Shown here one piece after another: positions 28,901 through 37,566 of a stretch of DNA of 64,000 nucleotides. The first letter of the stretch is position 1. Every line of letters starts with the position of its first letter. The notes below the pieces were generated by a model. That model worked only from the letters and a program-made list of their open reading frames with translations. It did no database searches and had not been told where the DNA came from. This stretch comes from Niastella soli (GTDB lineage Bacteria > Bacteroidota > Bacteroidia > Chitinophagales > Chitinophagaceae). A program made the position numbers and the translations under genes. Where the stretch lies: positions 1,240,001 through 1,304,000 of the forward strand of contig NZ_JAGHKO010000004.1 of assembly GCF_017742245.1 (NCBI RefSeq). Direction: 5' to 3'.

Positions 28901-31616
28901 AACTCAACTGCTCGGGCCTGAAACCTGCTTCGCGGATATCTTCACAAACCAGGATAAACTCATACGTAGCACCAGCATTCAAAAAAGGATTACCAAACAG
29001 TAGTGAAAGATGAAGCAACCTGTTTACAGGCAATTTCAGGTATCTGGCCAGCGCCCCGTACCTGAAGATCGCCGAGATATTGCTTAAAGACAATACATCC
29101 GGCATTGCCAGATAGGACCTGATCTGCGAGATCTCACTGGCGGTCATCTGCAGGGCGGCCATAATACCTGGCAGATGCGCAGTAATGGTCGTTGTGGCAG
29201 CCAGGAAATTACCATTGACATCCGGTGCAAATACAGGATCAATGGCCAGAATGTTAGGGGTCAGAAATACTTTTTTATACAGGGATTGCTCACCATGGAT
29301 AGAAATGTCGGCCCAAAACGCAAGCAGCCGTTCAATGGGTATTAACGTGTGCCCGGATAATTTCCTGATCCAGGAAAGCTGTTGAATGGTATTAGCTGTT
29401 ATATCATACCGGGTGCTGTTTACAGGCGATAACCCTACAATGGCCATATCGGTTTGTGGTATCGTCCAGTTGAGCTTTCGCCATAACCTGATAAAGCGTT
29501 GCAGCGTATCATATTCAGGCGTGGTAAGAGGAGTGCCATCCAGGTGCTGCAATACTGCTTTACTTACATCATTTGCCTTTGCTACCTGATAAAGGTCGGC
29601 CCCCGGGCCACCCTGGTCATAATAATAGTCGTCGTTATTTCCGGGTGTTGTTCCGCCCAGTTCCAGCACGATCATCTTACCCACTTTTTCAAAGTCCTGT
29701 AATACCCAGTTACGCACAGCCGTTTTATCGGCCGGCAATTCAAAAGCATTCTGCAACAAGGTGATCACCTGCGCATATTTTACCGCCGGATCGGTTGCCG
29801 TACCAGCCAGTGACAACAGGTACCGGTAGCTGTACGGTATGCGGTTCATCATCGCCATCGAGGCTCCTACAGGCCGGGCTATATTTACGCTTTTAGTTTC
29901 AAGAATAGCGTACAGGTCTTTAAAAGAAATACCGGTGCGTGGTAAGAAACTGTTCTTTACCATCTTTAACCCTGATAACATCTCTGCCTCGGTATTGAAA
30001 CCATAATATTTCCAAACAGGTTTTACGCCTATCAATGCCTGGTATTCGTCTGTGGTAAGTACCCTGCCCTTTTGGGCATCATAATATTCTTTCTTGTAAA
30101 AATCCTCTTTGGTTAAACAAATATGCTCTTCCTTGGAGATCAGGAGCATTTCAGCAAACTTCGCCCGGCTCATGGCATTGGCCTCATTTACCGGTTTTGA
30201 TGGTACATCAAAAGCGTCCATGATGTCGTACCGGTTAGTGCCCATTTTTCGCAACAACATACGAATGGCATCGAGCGGCTGATTATACGGCAGGCTAAAG
30301 GGATAAACGGCATCGTTTACCGCTTTATATGCGTTATAATTTATGTGCTGCGGAACAGCCAGTAATTCTTCATTCGATTCATCGACCACATCAAAAACAT
30401 CCAGCTGAACGTTGCCCTCTGCCTGGTAACCGGGCAAATGAACGATAAAGCTTTCCATGATCTCATTCACCAGATCGATGTATGGCAATGCGGTGTTGGC
30501 ATTTTCACAGGTAAGCTGAAGATTGCCAATATCGGGACGGCGTTTCAACAATTCATTCAGCGGCGTTCCGTCGCCGGCTGTACGCAGATATTGCAACAGT
30601 TCAACGAGGTAGGCAGATGCACTATATACGGAACGGCATTCATCGCATTCACAAAGATCGGCATTCCCAAACAGCGCTTCCCAGTTCAACTGCAGATTGT
30701 TCTGTTCAGCCATCTCTTTTACCATGACGATGGCCTCTTCCCTGCCAGTTTTACCATCGATAGCGGCAACAGAAGTACCGGTTATGCTGTCCCGCAAGGC
30801 AGCCAGCATAAACTCATTGCGGGTATTGATATTGGCTGCCTGCTCATATACCTGCGCAGCCTCTTCTTTTCCGCCTAATTGTTCTGCATACTTTTGAATA
30901 AAATCTTCTTGGGACTGCGTCACTACTTTATGCGCCGAGGTAAGGTCGGATTCCATCATTTTAGGTAATAAGGCAGGGCTGTTGCTCATTGAACTGATCC
31001 GTTGAATATTTTTTAACGTACCCATTACGGCAGTACGCTGCATAGGATCAACCTTTGCCAGACTGGCTTTATTTTCCTTTGACGCCGCATATACCGAGGT
31101 GTTGCGGATATTGAAATCGGGGTGCCCTTCAAAAAACGATAAAACGCCCTGTTGAATAGCTTTATCCTTTATGGGCAATTCATTATTCTTTACCATGCGC
31201 GCAACTACGGCTGATGGTTCTTTGTGGTACAACTGCTTCTCAATATGGCTGGCGTACCAGGCTGCTTTTTCTTCCTGCGTTTCTCCGGGGACTTCTTCAG
31301 GCAGGGTATCGATTTGTAGGAGCGAATGAATTTTTTTTCGGTCATAAGAAAGGGCCATTTCACGAATGCTGCTCAGTTTCTTTTGCAGGGAAGTGACCAG
31401 TTTGTCGTTGTCATCGGTAATTTCAGCCAGCTGGTATACCAGTTCCATTTTCTTCAGCTCTTGATCTGAAATCCCTTTTTCCAGCAGGCTGGTGCGTGTT
31501 TGCGCCCAGTCGTTTTCATGCGCCGCATAAATATCTAAAAACACATCCTGCTTTTCTTTGGCAAGGGTATCCGATAATAGCTTACTTCTTTTATCCCTTT
31601 TTTTATGGGTGTTCAT
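22923..31616 (-). CDS. Tc toxin subunit A (pentameric pore/translocation subunit)
   Basis: A 2897-residue TcA homologue, of normal or slightly large size. Residues about 315-390 form the VRP1/SpvA-like signature (LNWEALFGNADLCECDEC, SASAYLVELLQYL, RRPDIGNLQL, LPYIDLVNEIME). About 1105-1230 look like an inserted PA14-type beta domain (WDGYLIPAANDAYTFVIAA, LLNDQPL). About 1600-1660 carry the conserved neuraminidase-like region (YDFIHVWTPWEKIETDI, DRLLLFWPVF). About 2240-2600 form the helical shaft and linker with long coiled coils and a hydrophobic glycine/alanine-rich stretch, the pore-lining hairpin. About 2600-2897 are the TcB-binding end (PETMFDLDFPGHYMRRI). It should form a pentamer that injects the TcB-TcC cargo into a target cell. 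No signal peptide is seen, as usual. It heads the operon. Confidence 0.93.
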   Translation of the reverse strand: MNTHKKRDKRSKLLSDTLAKEKQDVFLDIYAAHENDWAQTRTSLLEKGISDQELKKMELVYQLAEITDDNDKLVTSLQKKLSSIREMALSYDRKKIHSLLQIDTLPEEVPGETQEEKAAWYASHIEKQLYHKEPSAVVARMVKNNELPIKDKAIQQGVLSFFEGHPDFNIRNTSVYAASKENKASLAKVDPMQRTAVMGTLKNIQRISSMSNSPALLPKMMESDLTSAHKVVTQSQEDFIQKYAEQLGGKEEAAQVYEQAANINTRNEFMLAALRDSITGTSVAAIDGKTGREEAIVMVKEMAEQNNLQLNWEALFGNADLCECDECRSVYSASAYLVELLQYLRTAGDGTPLNELLKRRPDIGNLQLTCENANTALPYIDLVNEIMESFIVHLPGYQAEGNVQLDVFDVVDESNEELLAVPQHINYNAYKAVNDAVYPFSLPYNQPLDAIRMLLRKMGTNRYDIMDAFDVPSKPVNEANAMSRAKFAEMLLISKEEHICLTKEDFYKKEYYDAQKGRVLTTDEYQALIGVKPVWKYYGFNTEAEMLSGLKMVKNSFLPRTGISFKDLYAILETKSVNIARPVGASMAMMNRIPYSYRYLLSLAGTATDPAVKYAQVITLLQNAFELPADKTAVRNWVLQDFEKVGKMIVLELGGTTPGNNDDYYYDQGGPGADLYQVAKANDVSKAVLQHLDGTPLTTPEYDTLQRFIRLWRKLNWTIPQTDMAIVGLSPVNSTRYDITANTIQQLSWIRKLSGHTLIPIERLLAFWADISIHGEQSLYKKVFLTPNILAIDPVFAPDVNGNFLAATTTITAHLPGIMAALQMTASEISQIRSYLAMPDVLSLSNISAIFRYGALARYLKLPVNRLLHLSLLFGNPFLNAGATYEFILVCEDIREAGFRPEQLSYMMVHTPEPGIAPSDRTILTIARELHQALRNNESRHLIPQEITADLLKQQLMLVFDEEVSTRIMAFLDGSIVFSQKVNDRLVVIVPEHLTDRFSYNRATGIMATKGILSEEDWSEIGSLSRDKSFQGGVSKLSAQPAMFLNDTLFAMFPVNSAERNLVLGPDGGETSPGYKISLCYNQFIPFLKKQLAQRLIYEKLSKEIQLDAGTTEWLLTMSLTNDDGSQPLVNDFLKIGQQVPPVASWDGYLIPAANDAYTFVIAATQQPALLLNDQPLTVQPVAGATGQYETTPQPLKAGQLYRLKITGLNGDLSKLSWKTATVPRMQVPESCLFPAVVNDTFAATYRKLHKAALFIKGFSFSAEELKLLYISRSGFFNMSLNSLNLTIWRRFREYTVVRNRHKNGSISLAEFLAWMRNPVNATLADKIVALTNWDLARVQALLGSTQFNYYVSNFQNEKPLEKLYQAMSLSMLTGLDTATLVAWAVPLTDFDKCYQQAENIRSCLRARYTEEDWRQTIKPVNDQLRTNQRTALISYLLVQPALQQWAQNRNLALDADTLLEFFLIDLQMESVMETSRIRQAVSSLQLFVQRCFLGLEKAIPATTLDRSKWEWMQQYRTWEASRKVFLYPENWIEPDLRDTKSPFFKELEAELLQQDVTPEVVENAVRNYLGKLNEVGSLDIIAVFQEWPEDKSHIIGRTRSIPYVYYHRTYDFIHVWTPWEKIETDIQLVEEDKPGMQTAPLNGNYLIPVKWKDRLLLFWPVFTKKTVENAIQGTPLSKMSMTQMSTQRSGDLNPLEYREIKLAYSEYRDGKWTAKQTSPCVLNTPAAATAVPISSFIFMQDTLTELLKISVHYEEGNIIKPVGAFTFHDGVGFGTTGADTCTFDMYYPPDTVSKYMHFYPAGPTAPVDITIDIAGVQRGMIFNKPLTNFKLVRTFQKNFTANGPNYASTTMVYQEEGNNGTHRRTMVRYAPYYATENAIENLYHPYVGTFLQQLNQNGLSGLLSTFTQQNRQYATTPQTYNAERVVQWPDGGVDFGKNPDNQFKESYGSYSIYNWELFFHVPLIIADRLSKSRQYEQARNWFHYIFNPLATGPENTVRRYWQFLPFKTSPVDSVRDFLYSLKPWQGYNEIYEWRSDPYNPHLIARSRPAAYMKTVVMKYLDNILAWGDELYRQNTMETINQASILYVIAGHILGPRPQVVPERGTISAQTYNSLKDKWDHFSNAMVEMELAFPYSGQVTYEGGIQNGKPYRGNNIFGFGASLYFNIPNNPQLLQYWDKVADRLFKIRHSMNIDGIVQKLALYEPPIDPALLVQAAANGISLSSVLNDFNVPMPYYRFNHLTAKALEVCADVKVLGSQLLSVIERRDAEALAKLRATQEVVLLNAVQTVKIQQLEEAYGQLDTLYRTRENTGNRLKHFQQLLAITPEVPQEGATYSELDGKYGRMQESGGLQLIDLEREDMKKALQAAQKQTMAGILETAAGVANFFPSTSGHGQPLGVGVTITFGGQHVGAALAAAARGVQTYANKLQFESGAAAKKTGFLRQRQDWILQANTAGNELMQIDKQIITAKIRIAISEKELQHHKMQVEQAREMQDYLAGKYTNQELYQWMEGQVRTTYRQAYQLAYDLARKAEKAYRFERGEANTNFIQLAYWDGSRDGFLAGEQLSLAIRQMERTYMDTHKREYEISKHISLVQWDAFALLNLKETGTCELLLPETMFDLDFPGHYMRRIKSMSVSIPCVAGPYTSISATLTLLNDKTRISNVTGSQYREDTTATDERFVNNYVQLQSIATSHAQQDNGMFELNFRDDRFLPFEGAGAVSRWRLDLPAGFRQFDYDTISDVIFHLQYTAREGGGLLKQFSENNLNSFLENASGEDGMDRLFNLKSEYSNEWYRFQHPGNGNRVLTLTGLKDRLPFFTKSKRVQRVEVTGIELLVEGEVTGLQLNGMALNPAAAIGDLKHFTVAGAFPALSEAWNFTADNAALQDAWLVIRYSIVTN

Positions 31617-31950
31617 ATTAAGGTTTGTTAATGATAATTAAATATTTGTTAGTTAAATAAATACAGTGGATTGTTATAAACTGAACAGGCAGTGGGAGGA
31701 ATGAAATGTATAACGTTAGGCATAAGGTTAATTGGGGTTTAATACAACGAATGTACAGTTGCAAGGGAGCCCAAATTGTGGAAGCAACACGAAATGACAT
31801 TTTTTGTAACCGAACTGTCCAAAAATGTGCACGTATTGTAGCGATGATTAATTGCCCGTTAGTGTTATAGAAAGGAGAAACGAAGGGGAAGTTGGTACTA
31901 ATTACTTTTCTATTAATGCCTTATCTGATTATCTTGTCTTGATCAACACA
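31617..31950. other. upstream region of the Tc toxin operon
   Basis: About 330 AT-rich bases without a supported gene. It must carry the promoter of the toxin operon on the minus strand, but no TAnnTTTG match on that strand was found near the start codon, so the operon may rely on an activator or a divergent promoter type. Confidence 0.5.
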
Positions 31951-31953
31951 AAA

Positions 31954-31982
31954 AAAGCGTCCCGGTTGAACCGGGACGCTTT
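31954..31982 (-). terminator. strong terminator of the small secreted protein gene
   Basis: AAAGCGTCCCGGTT (31954-31967) and AACCGGGACGCTTT (31969-31982) are perfectly complementary, 14 bp. On the minus strand a T run follows. It is 37 bases beyond the stop codon of the gene ending at 32019 and insulates it from the toxin operon. Confidence 0.85.
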
Positions 31983-32018
31983 ATAAAACACTATATGATT
32001 ATTGACTGATGCTAATTT

Positions 32019-32426
32019 TTACTTAACCTTGTTCACCTGAGTTTGTTCTACATAAGAGTGGCTTCTATTGATTGAATACACTTCTGTAGTGTTACCATTT
32101 TTAGATCTTACAATTACATTCAGCGCAGTATCACCAAAGTCTTCTGTTTTCAACATGAACTTCTTTGAAATACCAGCACCTTTAAATTTATTGGTGAACA
32201 GGATGTTACCATATTCATCGCGGAAGGTTACCGTATACTCATCTTCTACTTTGTTTGCCAGGTTCAATTCGAACACTGGTTGATTTTCCATGTTACCAAT
32301 GAATTTCAATTCTGTCTTTGGATCGTCTTTGCCTTCATCATTTGCCATTGCAGGTGCAGTAAAGGCTAATGTTAAAGCAAGAGCAGCGATAGTCAGTTTT
32401 CCAAAGTTTTTCGAATCGATTTTCAT
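32019..32426 (-). CDS. small secreted protein of unknown function
   Basis: The start at 32426 (MKIDSKNFGKLTIAALALTL) is chosen over an upstream frame because it begins a clear signal peptide with cleavage after APAMA, and because a promoter box lies 40 bases upstream. The mature part is about 107 residues, with alternating short strands (ELKFIGNMENQPVFELNL, EYTVTFRDEYGNILFTNKF, NVIVRSKNGNTTEVYSINR) that suggest one beta-sandwich domain. Similar small periplasmic proteins are common in Chitinophagaceae, without known role. It has its own promoter and a strong terminator, so it is a single-gene unit that may be highly expressed. Confidence 0.7.
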   Translation of the reverse strand: MKIDSKNFGKLTIAALALTLAFTAPAMANDEGKDDPKTELKFIGNMENQPVFELNLANKVEDEYTVTFRDEYGNILFTNKFKGAGISKKFMLKTEDFGDTALNVIVRSKNGNTTEVYSINRSHSYVEQTQVNKVK

Positions 32427-32465
32427 AATTGTATGTTTTAAAGTTTGTTTCGTTGTTTGATGATG

Positions 32466-32473
32466 CAAACATA
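32466..32473 (-). promoter_or_regulatory. -7 box for the small secreted protein gene
   Basis: CAAACATA on the plus strand is TATGTTTG on the minus strand, an exact TAnnTTTG match 40 bases upstream of the start at 32426. It lies inside a longer open frame, so it also argues against the upstream start at 32501. Confidence 0.55.
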
Positions 32474-32670
32474 CAGCGCGTTTTACCCCCCTGGAAATCA
32501 ACTCAGGCTCGTTTTTAGGATGCTAAAACCCCATACAAAATGTTAAAACCCGCTATGGAAGCGGGTTTCACAAAAAATGGCACATGATGCCCAAGGTTTA
32601 AAATGGGTAAAAAGTTTTGAGAATATCAATTATGTCGGCAACATAACGAACGACTGTTATTATTTCCCTT

Positions 32671-34302
32671 CTACCCAATACCCGGTTTATCAATAAATTC
32701 AATTTCCATTATTTTCCGTTCAAAATCATTGGCCGGGATCAACGCCCGTGACTTGATCCGCGCTTTGTAAGTATAAATTGTGCTAACGCTGTAGTCCAGG
32801 ACCTTGGCTATGGCTTCATTTTCTGTTATCCCCAGCCGCATAAGGGCGAATATTCTGACCGTAGCGTTCAACGTTTCGCCGGACTTTGGCCAGATCTGGT
32901 CTTCTTCGTTTAAGAGTGCATTAAAAGAGGTAATGAAATTAGGGAACATGGTTAAAAAAATACTGTCAAGCATTTTGTACAGGCTTCCTTTTTCTTTGTC
33001 GATATGAAGGTCCTTTAAAAGCTGTTGAACCTCATTATATTTTCCCAGCTTAATATAGTGTTGGATCTCGCGTTTTATGGTATCCAGCATTTCAATATAT
33101 GAAGAACAGGTTTTAAAAAACAACCCGATCAATTCTTCCTTTATTTTGGAAGACTCCCAAAGCTTATCATTTACCCTTTCCAGCTCTTTGTTTTTTTCCC
33201 TAATCATCCCTTCGCTGGTTTTGATCCGTAATATTTGCTTCCGGTAAATAACCAGTAGAAAGAACAAGATGATAGCAACGATCAAAAAGGTCAGGAAGCC
33301 TATAAGCAGCTTATCTTTTTGATGTTGTTTTTCATCGACCAGTTTAGCCGAGATCAATGGCAACATGGATTCAATTTGTAAAGCCCGGTTCCTGGTGCCA
33401 TAAAAAACGGCGTTGCGATCAGCTTCCTGCATAAAGGCAAAAGCATCGTTTGTTTGATTCATTTTAAACAGTTCCTGCCCTAATAAAAAAATGGCCAGTG
33501 TTTCTTTGGTGGAGGAGCGAATATCATTGATCGCACCAAGAATAATGAAAAACAGCCGGTCTTCACCAGTAAAAGCAAAACTGAGCCTGGTAGCAACCAT
33601 CGCCAGGTTATGCGCTGGCATTGGGCGCCGGGTAATTAAATGATAGAAAAAATCAGGCGTTAAATTTTTGCGCTTCACTGAATCCGGAAGGAAGGCCATG
33701 TTGATGGTCTGTTCAAAATCGCCTGGCGGAGAAAGACTGTCGGCCAGTTTAAAATCTTTGTCAGCCTGCCTGTAGTAACCCGCTGAAAAAAAAGCATCGT
33801 TATCATATTCGCCAATACCACCGTTCAATCTTGCCCGTAACACAAGGAAATCAGATTTAAGGGCATTAGTTAACCCGGCAGTATCAATTTTTTGAATAAC
33901 CTCAAAGGCTTCTTTATATAACCCGGAATTCAGCAGAATACTTCCTAGCATGATGGTACTCCTGATCAGGTCTTCCTTTTGCTGAAATCCTTTAGCAAGC
34001 GCGATCAGCTTTCTCGCATAAACAAAAGCTGAGTCGAATTTATAGGAACGGTACTCTTCAAAGAGCTTTGAGCAAAGATCAAATTGCTTATCAAAACCGG
34101 CACCATTTGCATTACGTAACGCCAATCGGAGTTCCCCCATCCTTTTTTCTTTCTCCTGATCGTACTGGCTTTGATCTTTCAACTCTGATCTCAACACCTT
34201 TAAAAGACTATCTGATCTCATGCTTTGCGAATACCCCATGGACCACGCCATCAATAAAAGCAACACAAATAATTTTTTATTCATATAGCGCCTCATAGCC
34301 AT
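32671..34302 (-). CDS. DUF6377-type membrane regulator divergent from SusC/SusD
   Basis: A 543-residue protein (543 from this ATG, or 537 from the Met at 34284, which precedes the signal peptide KLFVLLLLMAWSMGYSQ directly). A periplasmic helical, TPR-like region spans about 25-335, one membrane helix lies at about 338-358 (LIGFLTFLIVAIILFFLLVIY), and a cytoplasmic coiled coil is followed by a C-terminal domain with a LuxR-like helix-turn-helix (LGITENEAIAKVLDYSVSTIYTYKARIKSRA, given here as separate helices about residues 480-515). This architecture is that of the DUF6377 regulators that sit next to Sus-type loci in Bacteroidota. It is divergent from the SusC gene (255 bases between the starts), so it probably controls the SusC/SusD pair. 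Confidence 0.82.
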   Translation of the reverse strand: MAMRRYMNKKLFVLLLLMAWSMGYSQSMRSDSLLKVLRSELKDQSQYDQEKEKRMGELRLALRNANGAGFDKQFDLCSKLFEEYRSYKFDSAFVYARKLIALAKGFQQKEDLIRSTIMLGSILLNSGLYKEAFEVIQKIDTAGLTNALKSDFLVLRARLNGGIGEYDNDAFFSAGYYRQADKDFKLADSLSPPGDFEQTINMAFLPDSVKRKNLTPDFFYHLITRRPMPAHNLAMVATRLSFAFTGEDRLFFIILGAINDIRSSTKETLAIFLLGQELFKMNQTNDAFAFMQEADRNAVFYGTRNRALQIESMLPLISAKLVDEKQHQKDKLLIGFLTFLIVAIILFFLLVIYRKQILRIKTSEGMIREKNKELERVNDKLWESSKIKEELIGLFFKTCSSYIEMLDTIKREIQHYIKLGKYNEVQQLLKDLHIDKEKGSLYKMLDSIFLTMFPNFITSFNALLNEEDQIWPKSGETLNATVRIFALMRLGITENEAIAKVLDYSVSTIYTYKARIKSRALIPANDFERKIMEIEFIDKPGIG

Positions 34303-34557
34303 TAAATGTATGGTATTTAGCAGGTAGATCAGGCAGGAACAGGCCAGTTATCATTTAGATTTTTTGCTCCCAATCGATAATTAAATAACTGTAAATCAGA
34401 TGAATATTTTTACAGGCTGCTTGATTTTCTTCGCGGAGGCGCCATTACAGCTCATTTCGTCTGATTAGTAATTTACTTTGAAGCGCCACTTAAAACCTCA
34501 GGCCGGAACCGGCCAGCAACGCCATTTCTTCGTTTATATCTATTAATCTGATTGCTT

Positions 34558-37548
34558 ATGTCTAGAAAAAAATTGCAATTATTAAGTTGTTTCCTCTTGT
34601 TTTTTATCCTGGTTTATCCTGCTGTTTCTCAAAACAGGATACTAACCGGGAAAGTAATTGATTCCACCACCTCCACCCCTGTACCCGGCGTAACTGTCAG
34701 GGTTAGTGGTACTCAAGCGGGGACAAGTACCGATGTAAACGGCTCGTTTAAGGTAACCGTGCCAGCCACCGGCGGGACTCTTATTTTTTCTTCTGTCAAC
34801 TATGCCATGCAAACAGTTCCTTTTACGGATGAAAGCGACCTGTTGATCCGTTTGGTGCCATCAGCGCAGGAACTCAAAGGTGTAGAGGTGGTGAGTGTGG
34901 GTTACGGCACCCTGAACAAAAAAGAAGTATCGAGTGCTATAACACATATAGGCGCCAGAGAGTTGAAAACTATTGCAGGCAACAATCCTTTAATGGCCTT
35001 ACAGGGCAAGGTAGCCGGTCTAACCATTTCCAATACGGCCACGGCCGATCCTAACTCCTCACCGAGTATTCAGTTGCGCGGGGTATCGTCGCGCAGCGCC
35101 GGTCTGGGGCCACTATATGTTGTGAACGGCGTTCCAGGTGGAAATATCGACAATATCAATCAAAACGATATTGAATCTATTGACGTACTTAAAGGCGGCG
35201 CAGCCTCGGCCATTTATGGCACGCGTGGTAGTAATGGCGTTATTATTATAACTACCAAAAAAGGTACCGGTGAATCAAAACTGGTATACAACGGTTATGT
35301 TACAATGGATAAATTAACGATGGTACCCGATGTACTCACCGCCAGTGAGTTTCGTGAATACCGGGTCCATGCGAACCCACCCCATGGAATTGACTATGGA
35401 GCCAGTACCGATTGGGTGAAAGCAGTTACCCGCCCGGAAGCATATGCTCAAAAACACACCCTGCAGATCTCCGGCGGTAATGCGAATGATAACTATTTTG
35501 CCTCAGCCGACTACCGGAATGCGAACGGTATAGACCTGCGCGCCTACAAAAAGGAATATGGCGGCCGGGTGAACCTGAACCACACCTCCAAAAGCAATGT
35601 GTATTCCGTTTCCCTCGAAGTGGCGCCCCGGTACATGCATACCAGCAACTCCGACCAGGGGAACTTTAACAATGCCATTACGCTTAATCCCACCCAGCCT
35701 GTTTATGACAGCTCTGGCTATCACTATCTTAATACCGGCTTTTTTTCGAACAACCCGGTTGAAAATGCCCGGCTTATTAAAAGCGAGGCCGAGATAAAGG
35801 AGCTGGATATGCGAGGCGCCCTAAAAGTGAATCTCCTGAAAAACCTGTATTCCACCCTTACCATCTCAAACATCAAATCCTCCTACAAGAACCTGAATTT
35901 CCGCCCTTCAACCCTTACCACTATTGTACATGCGGGGCAAACAACCAAAACCAACTATGCCTCGCAGGAACAGATAGATAATGACCAGCGCAACCTTGAA
36001 TGGACAGTTAATTATGCACTCAATTTCAGGCAAAACCACTTTAAGGTCCTGGGCGGCTATTCGTATAGCTATTTTAATTACCAGCAGTTCAACGCCAACA
36101 ATTACGATTTTCCCTTTAATACGTTCTTATGGAACAACCTTGGTTCAGGTACCTGGAATGGCGGCGGACAGGGCAACGGTCAGGGAGCGGTGTCTTCCAC
36201 CCAGAATGATTCCCGCCTGGCAGCTTTCTATGGCAGGATAAATTATGACTACGATAATAAATACATACTTACTGCTAGCCTCCGGCATGAAGGCTCTTCA
36301 AAATTCGGAACAGACAACAAATGGGGTAACTTCCCCGCATTGTCTGTTGCATGGCGCATTTCAGAGGAAGGCTTTTTTAAAGATAAACTTAGTTGGTTGA
36401 ACGACCTGAAGCTGAGAGCCGATTACGGCATAACAGGTAACCAGGATTTTGACAGCTACAAGTCACTGCTTCTATATGGAGGTTACGGTTATTTCCCTTT
36501 CAATGGTACAACCTACCAGGTATATGGCCCCTCACAAAACATTAATCCCGACCTGAGTTGGGAAAAAGCAGTCAACTTTAATGCAGGCATTGATTTTGAG
36601 GTATTAAACAATCGCTTATCGGGTTCATTGAACTATTATGTACGCACCAACAAAGATCTGCTGGGTAATTATAATGTACCGCTTCCACCTAACCCGCAGT
36701 CACAAACGTTCACAAATGTAGGCACGATGAAGAACTCCGGTTTTGAGGTGCAACTAAACGCAGCCATCATACAGCGGAGATCATTTACTTACAATGTGTC
36801 GTTCACAACCGCTTATAACAATAACAAATTTGTTTCCTTTTCCAACAAGGTATACCAGGGCGCCCCTTACCAGGACCTGGCAGGCTTGCCTGCGCCCGGC
36901 AGCCCCGGCACCATCCAGCGTTTGCAGGAAGGGCACCGCATCGGCGATTTTTATATGTTACAATCGGCGGGCGTGGATAGAAATGGCGCGTTGCTCGTTT
37001 ATAAAAAGGACGGAACAGTGGTACCAGCCAACCAATCGAATGCAGACGACAAACAATTTGTGGGTAATGGTCTTCCAAAATTTACCGGATCGCTTGGAAA
37101 TATATTTAGCTATAAGAACTGGGACCTTAACATTTTTCTAAGGGGAAACTTTAGCTATAAGTTGTTCAACATGCAGGCTTTTTATATAGGTACGCCAGCA
37201 ACACAAACGGATGCGAATACCCTACGATCGGCCTATGATCCGAAAAACAAGTATTCACAGCTTACCAATTCCGCTACCACCTCGCTTGCTTCTGATTATT
37301 TCCTTGAAACAGGTTCATTTGTTAAGATCGACAATGTAACGCTGGGTTATAGTTGTACGGTTAAGTCTAAATACCTGAATGCCGTGAGGATCTATGCGGC
37401 AACAAGCAATCTGCATACTTTTTCCCATTTCAAGGGCGGAGACCCCGACCTGTACCCGGTTAACGGCTTAACCCCCGGCGTACAGGGAAACCTGAACTTT
37501 TACCCCGCTACTATCCAGGTATTGGCAGGCGTGCAGATAACATTATAA
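34558..37548 (+). CDS. SusC/RagA-type TonB-dependent outer-membrane transporter
   Basis: The ATG at 34558 is preferred; a TTG two codons earlier is less likely. The 996-residue protein has a signal peptide (residues 1-25, ending in AVSQ), a carboxypeptidase-like regulatory beta domain (about 28-105, LTGKVIDSTTSTPVPGVTVRV), a plug domain (about 110-230, VVSVGYGTLNKKEVSSAI and PSIQLRGVSS) and a C-terminal 22-strand barrel. It imports oligosaccharides across the outer membrane using TonB energy, together with the SusD lipoprotein encoded 18 bases downstream. A GH53 remnant 3 kb downstream hints at galactan as the original substrate. Confidence 0.95.
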   Translation: MSRKKLQLLSCFLLFFILVYPAVSQNRILTGKVIDSTTSTPVPGVTVRVSGTQAGTSTDVNGSFKVTVPATGGTLIFSSVNYAMQTVPFTDESDLLIRLVPSAQELKGVEVVSVGYGTLNKKEVSSAITHIGARELKTIAGNNPLMALQGKVAGLTISNTATADPNSSPSIQLRGVSSRSAGLGPLYVVNGVPGGNIDNINQNDIESIDVLKGGAASAIYGTRGSNGVIIITTKKGTGESKLVYNGYVTMDKLTMVPDVLTASEFREYRVHANPPHGIDYGASTDWVKAVTRPEAYAQKHTLQISGGNANDNYFASADYRNANGIDLRAYKKEYGGRVNLNHTSKSNVYSVSLEVAPRYMHTSNSDQGNFNNAITLNPTQPVYDSSGYHYLNTGFFSNNPVENARLIKSEAEIKELDMRGALKVNLLKNLYSTLTISNIKSSYKNLNFRPSTLTTIVHAGQTTKTNYASQEQIDNDQRNLEWTVNYALNFRQNHFKVLGGYSYSYFNYQQFNANNYDFPFNTFLWNNLGSGTWNGGGQGNGQGAVSSTQNDSRLAAFYGRINYDYDNKYILTASLRHEGSSKFGTDNKWGNFPALSVAWRISEEGFFKDKLSWLNDLKLRADYGITGNQDFDSYKSLLLYGGYGYFPFNGTTYQVYGPSQNINPDLSWEKAVNFNAGIDFEVLNNRLSGSLNYYVRTNKDLLGNYNVPLPPNPQSQTFTNVGTMKNSGFEVQLNAAIIQRRSFTYNVSFTTAYNNNKFVSFSNKVYQGAPYQDLAGLPAPGSPGTIQRLQEGHRIGDFYMLQSAGVDRNGALLVYKKDGTVVPANQSNADDKQFVGNGLPKFTGSLGNIFSYKNWDLNIFLRGNFSYKLFNMQAFYIGTPATQTDANTLRSAYDPKNKYSQLTNSATTSLASDYFLETGSFVKIDNVTLGYSCTVKSKYLNAVRIYAATSNLHTFSHFKGGDPDLYPVNGLTPGVQGNLNFYPATIQVLAGVQITL

Positions 37549-37566
37549 ACAATTAACCGGTCAGTA

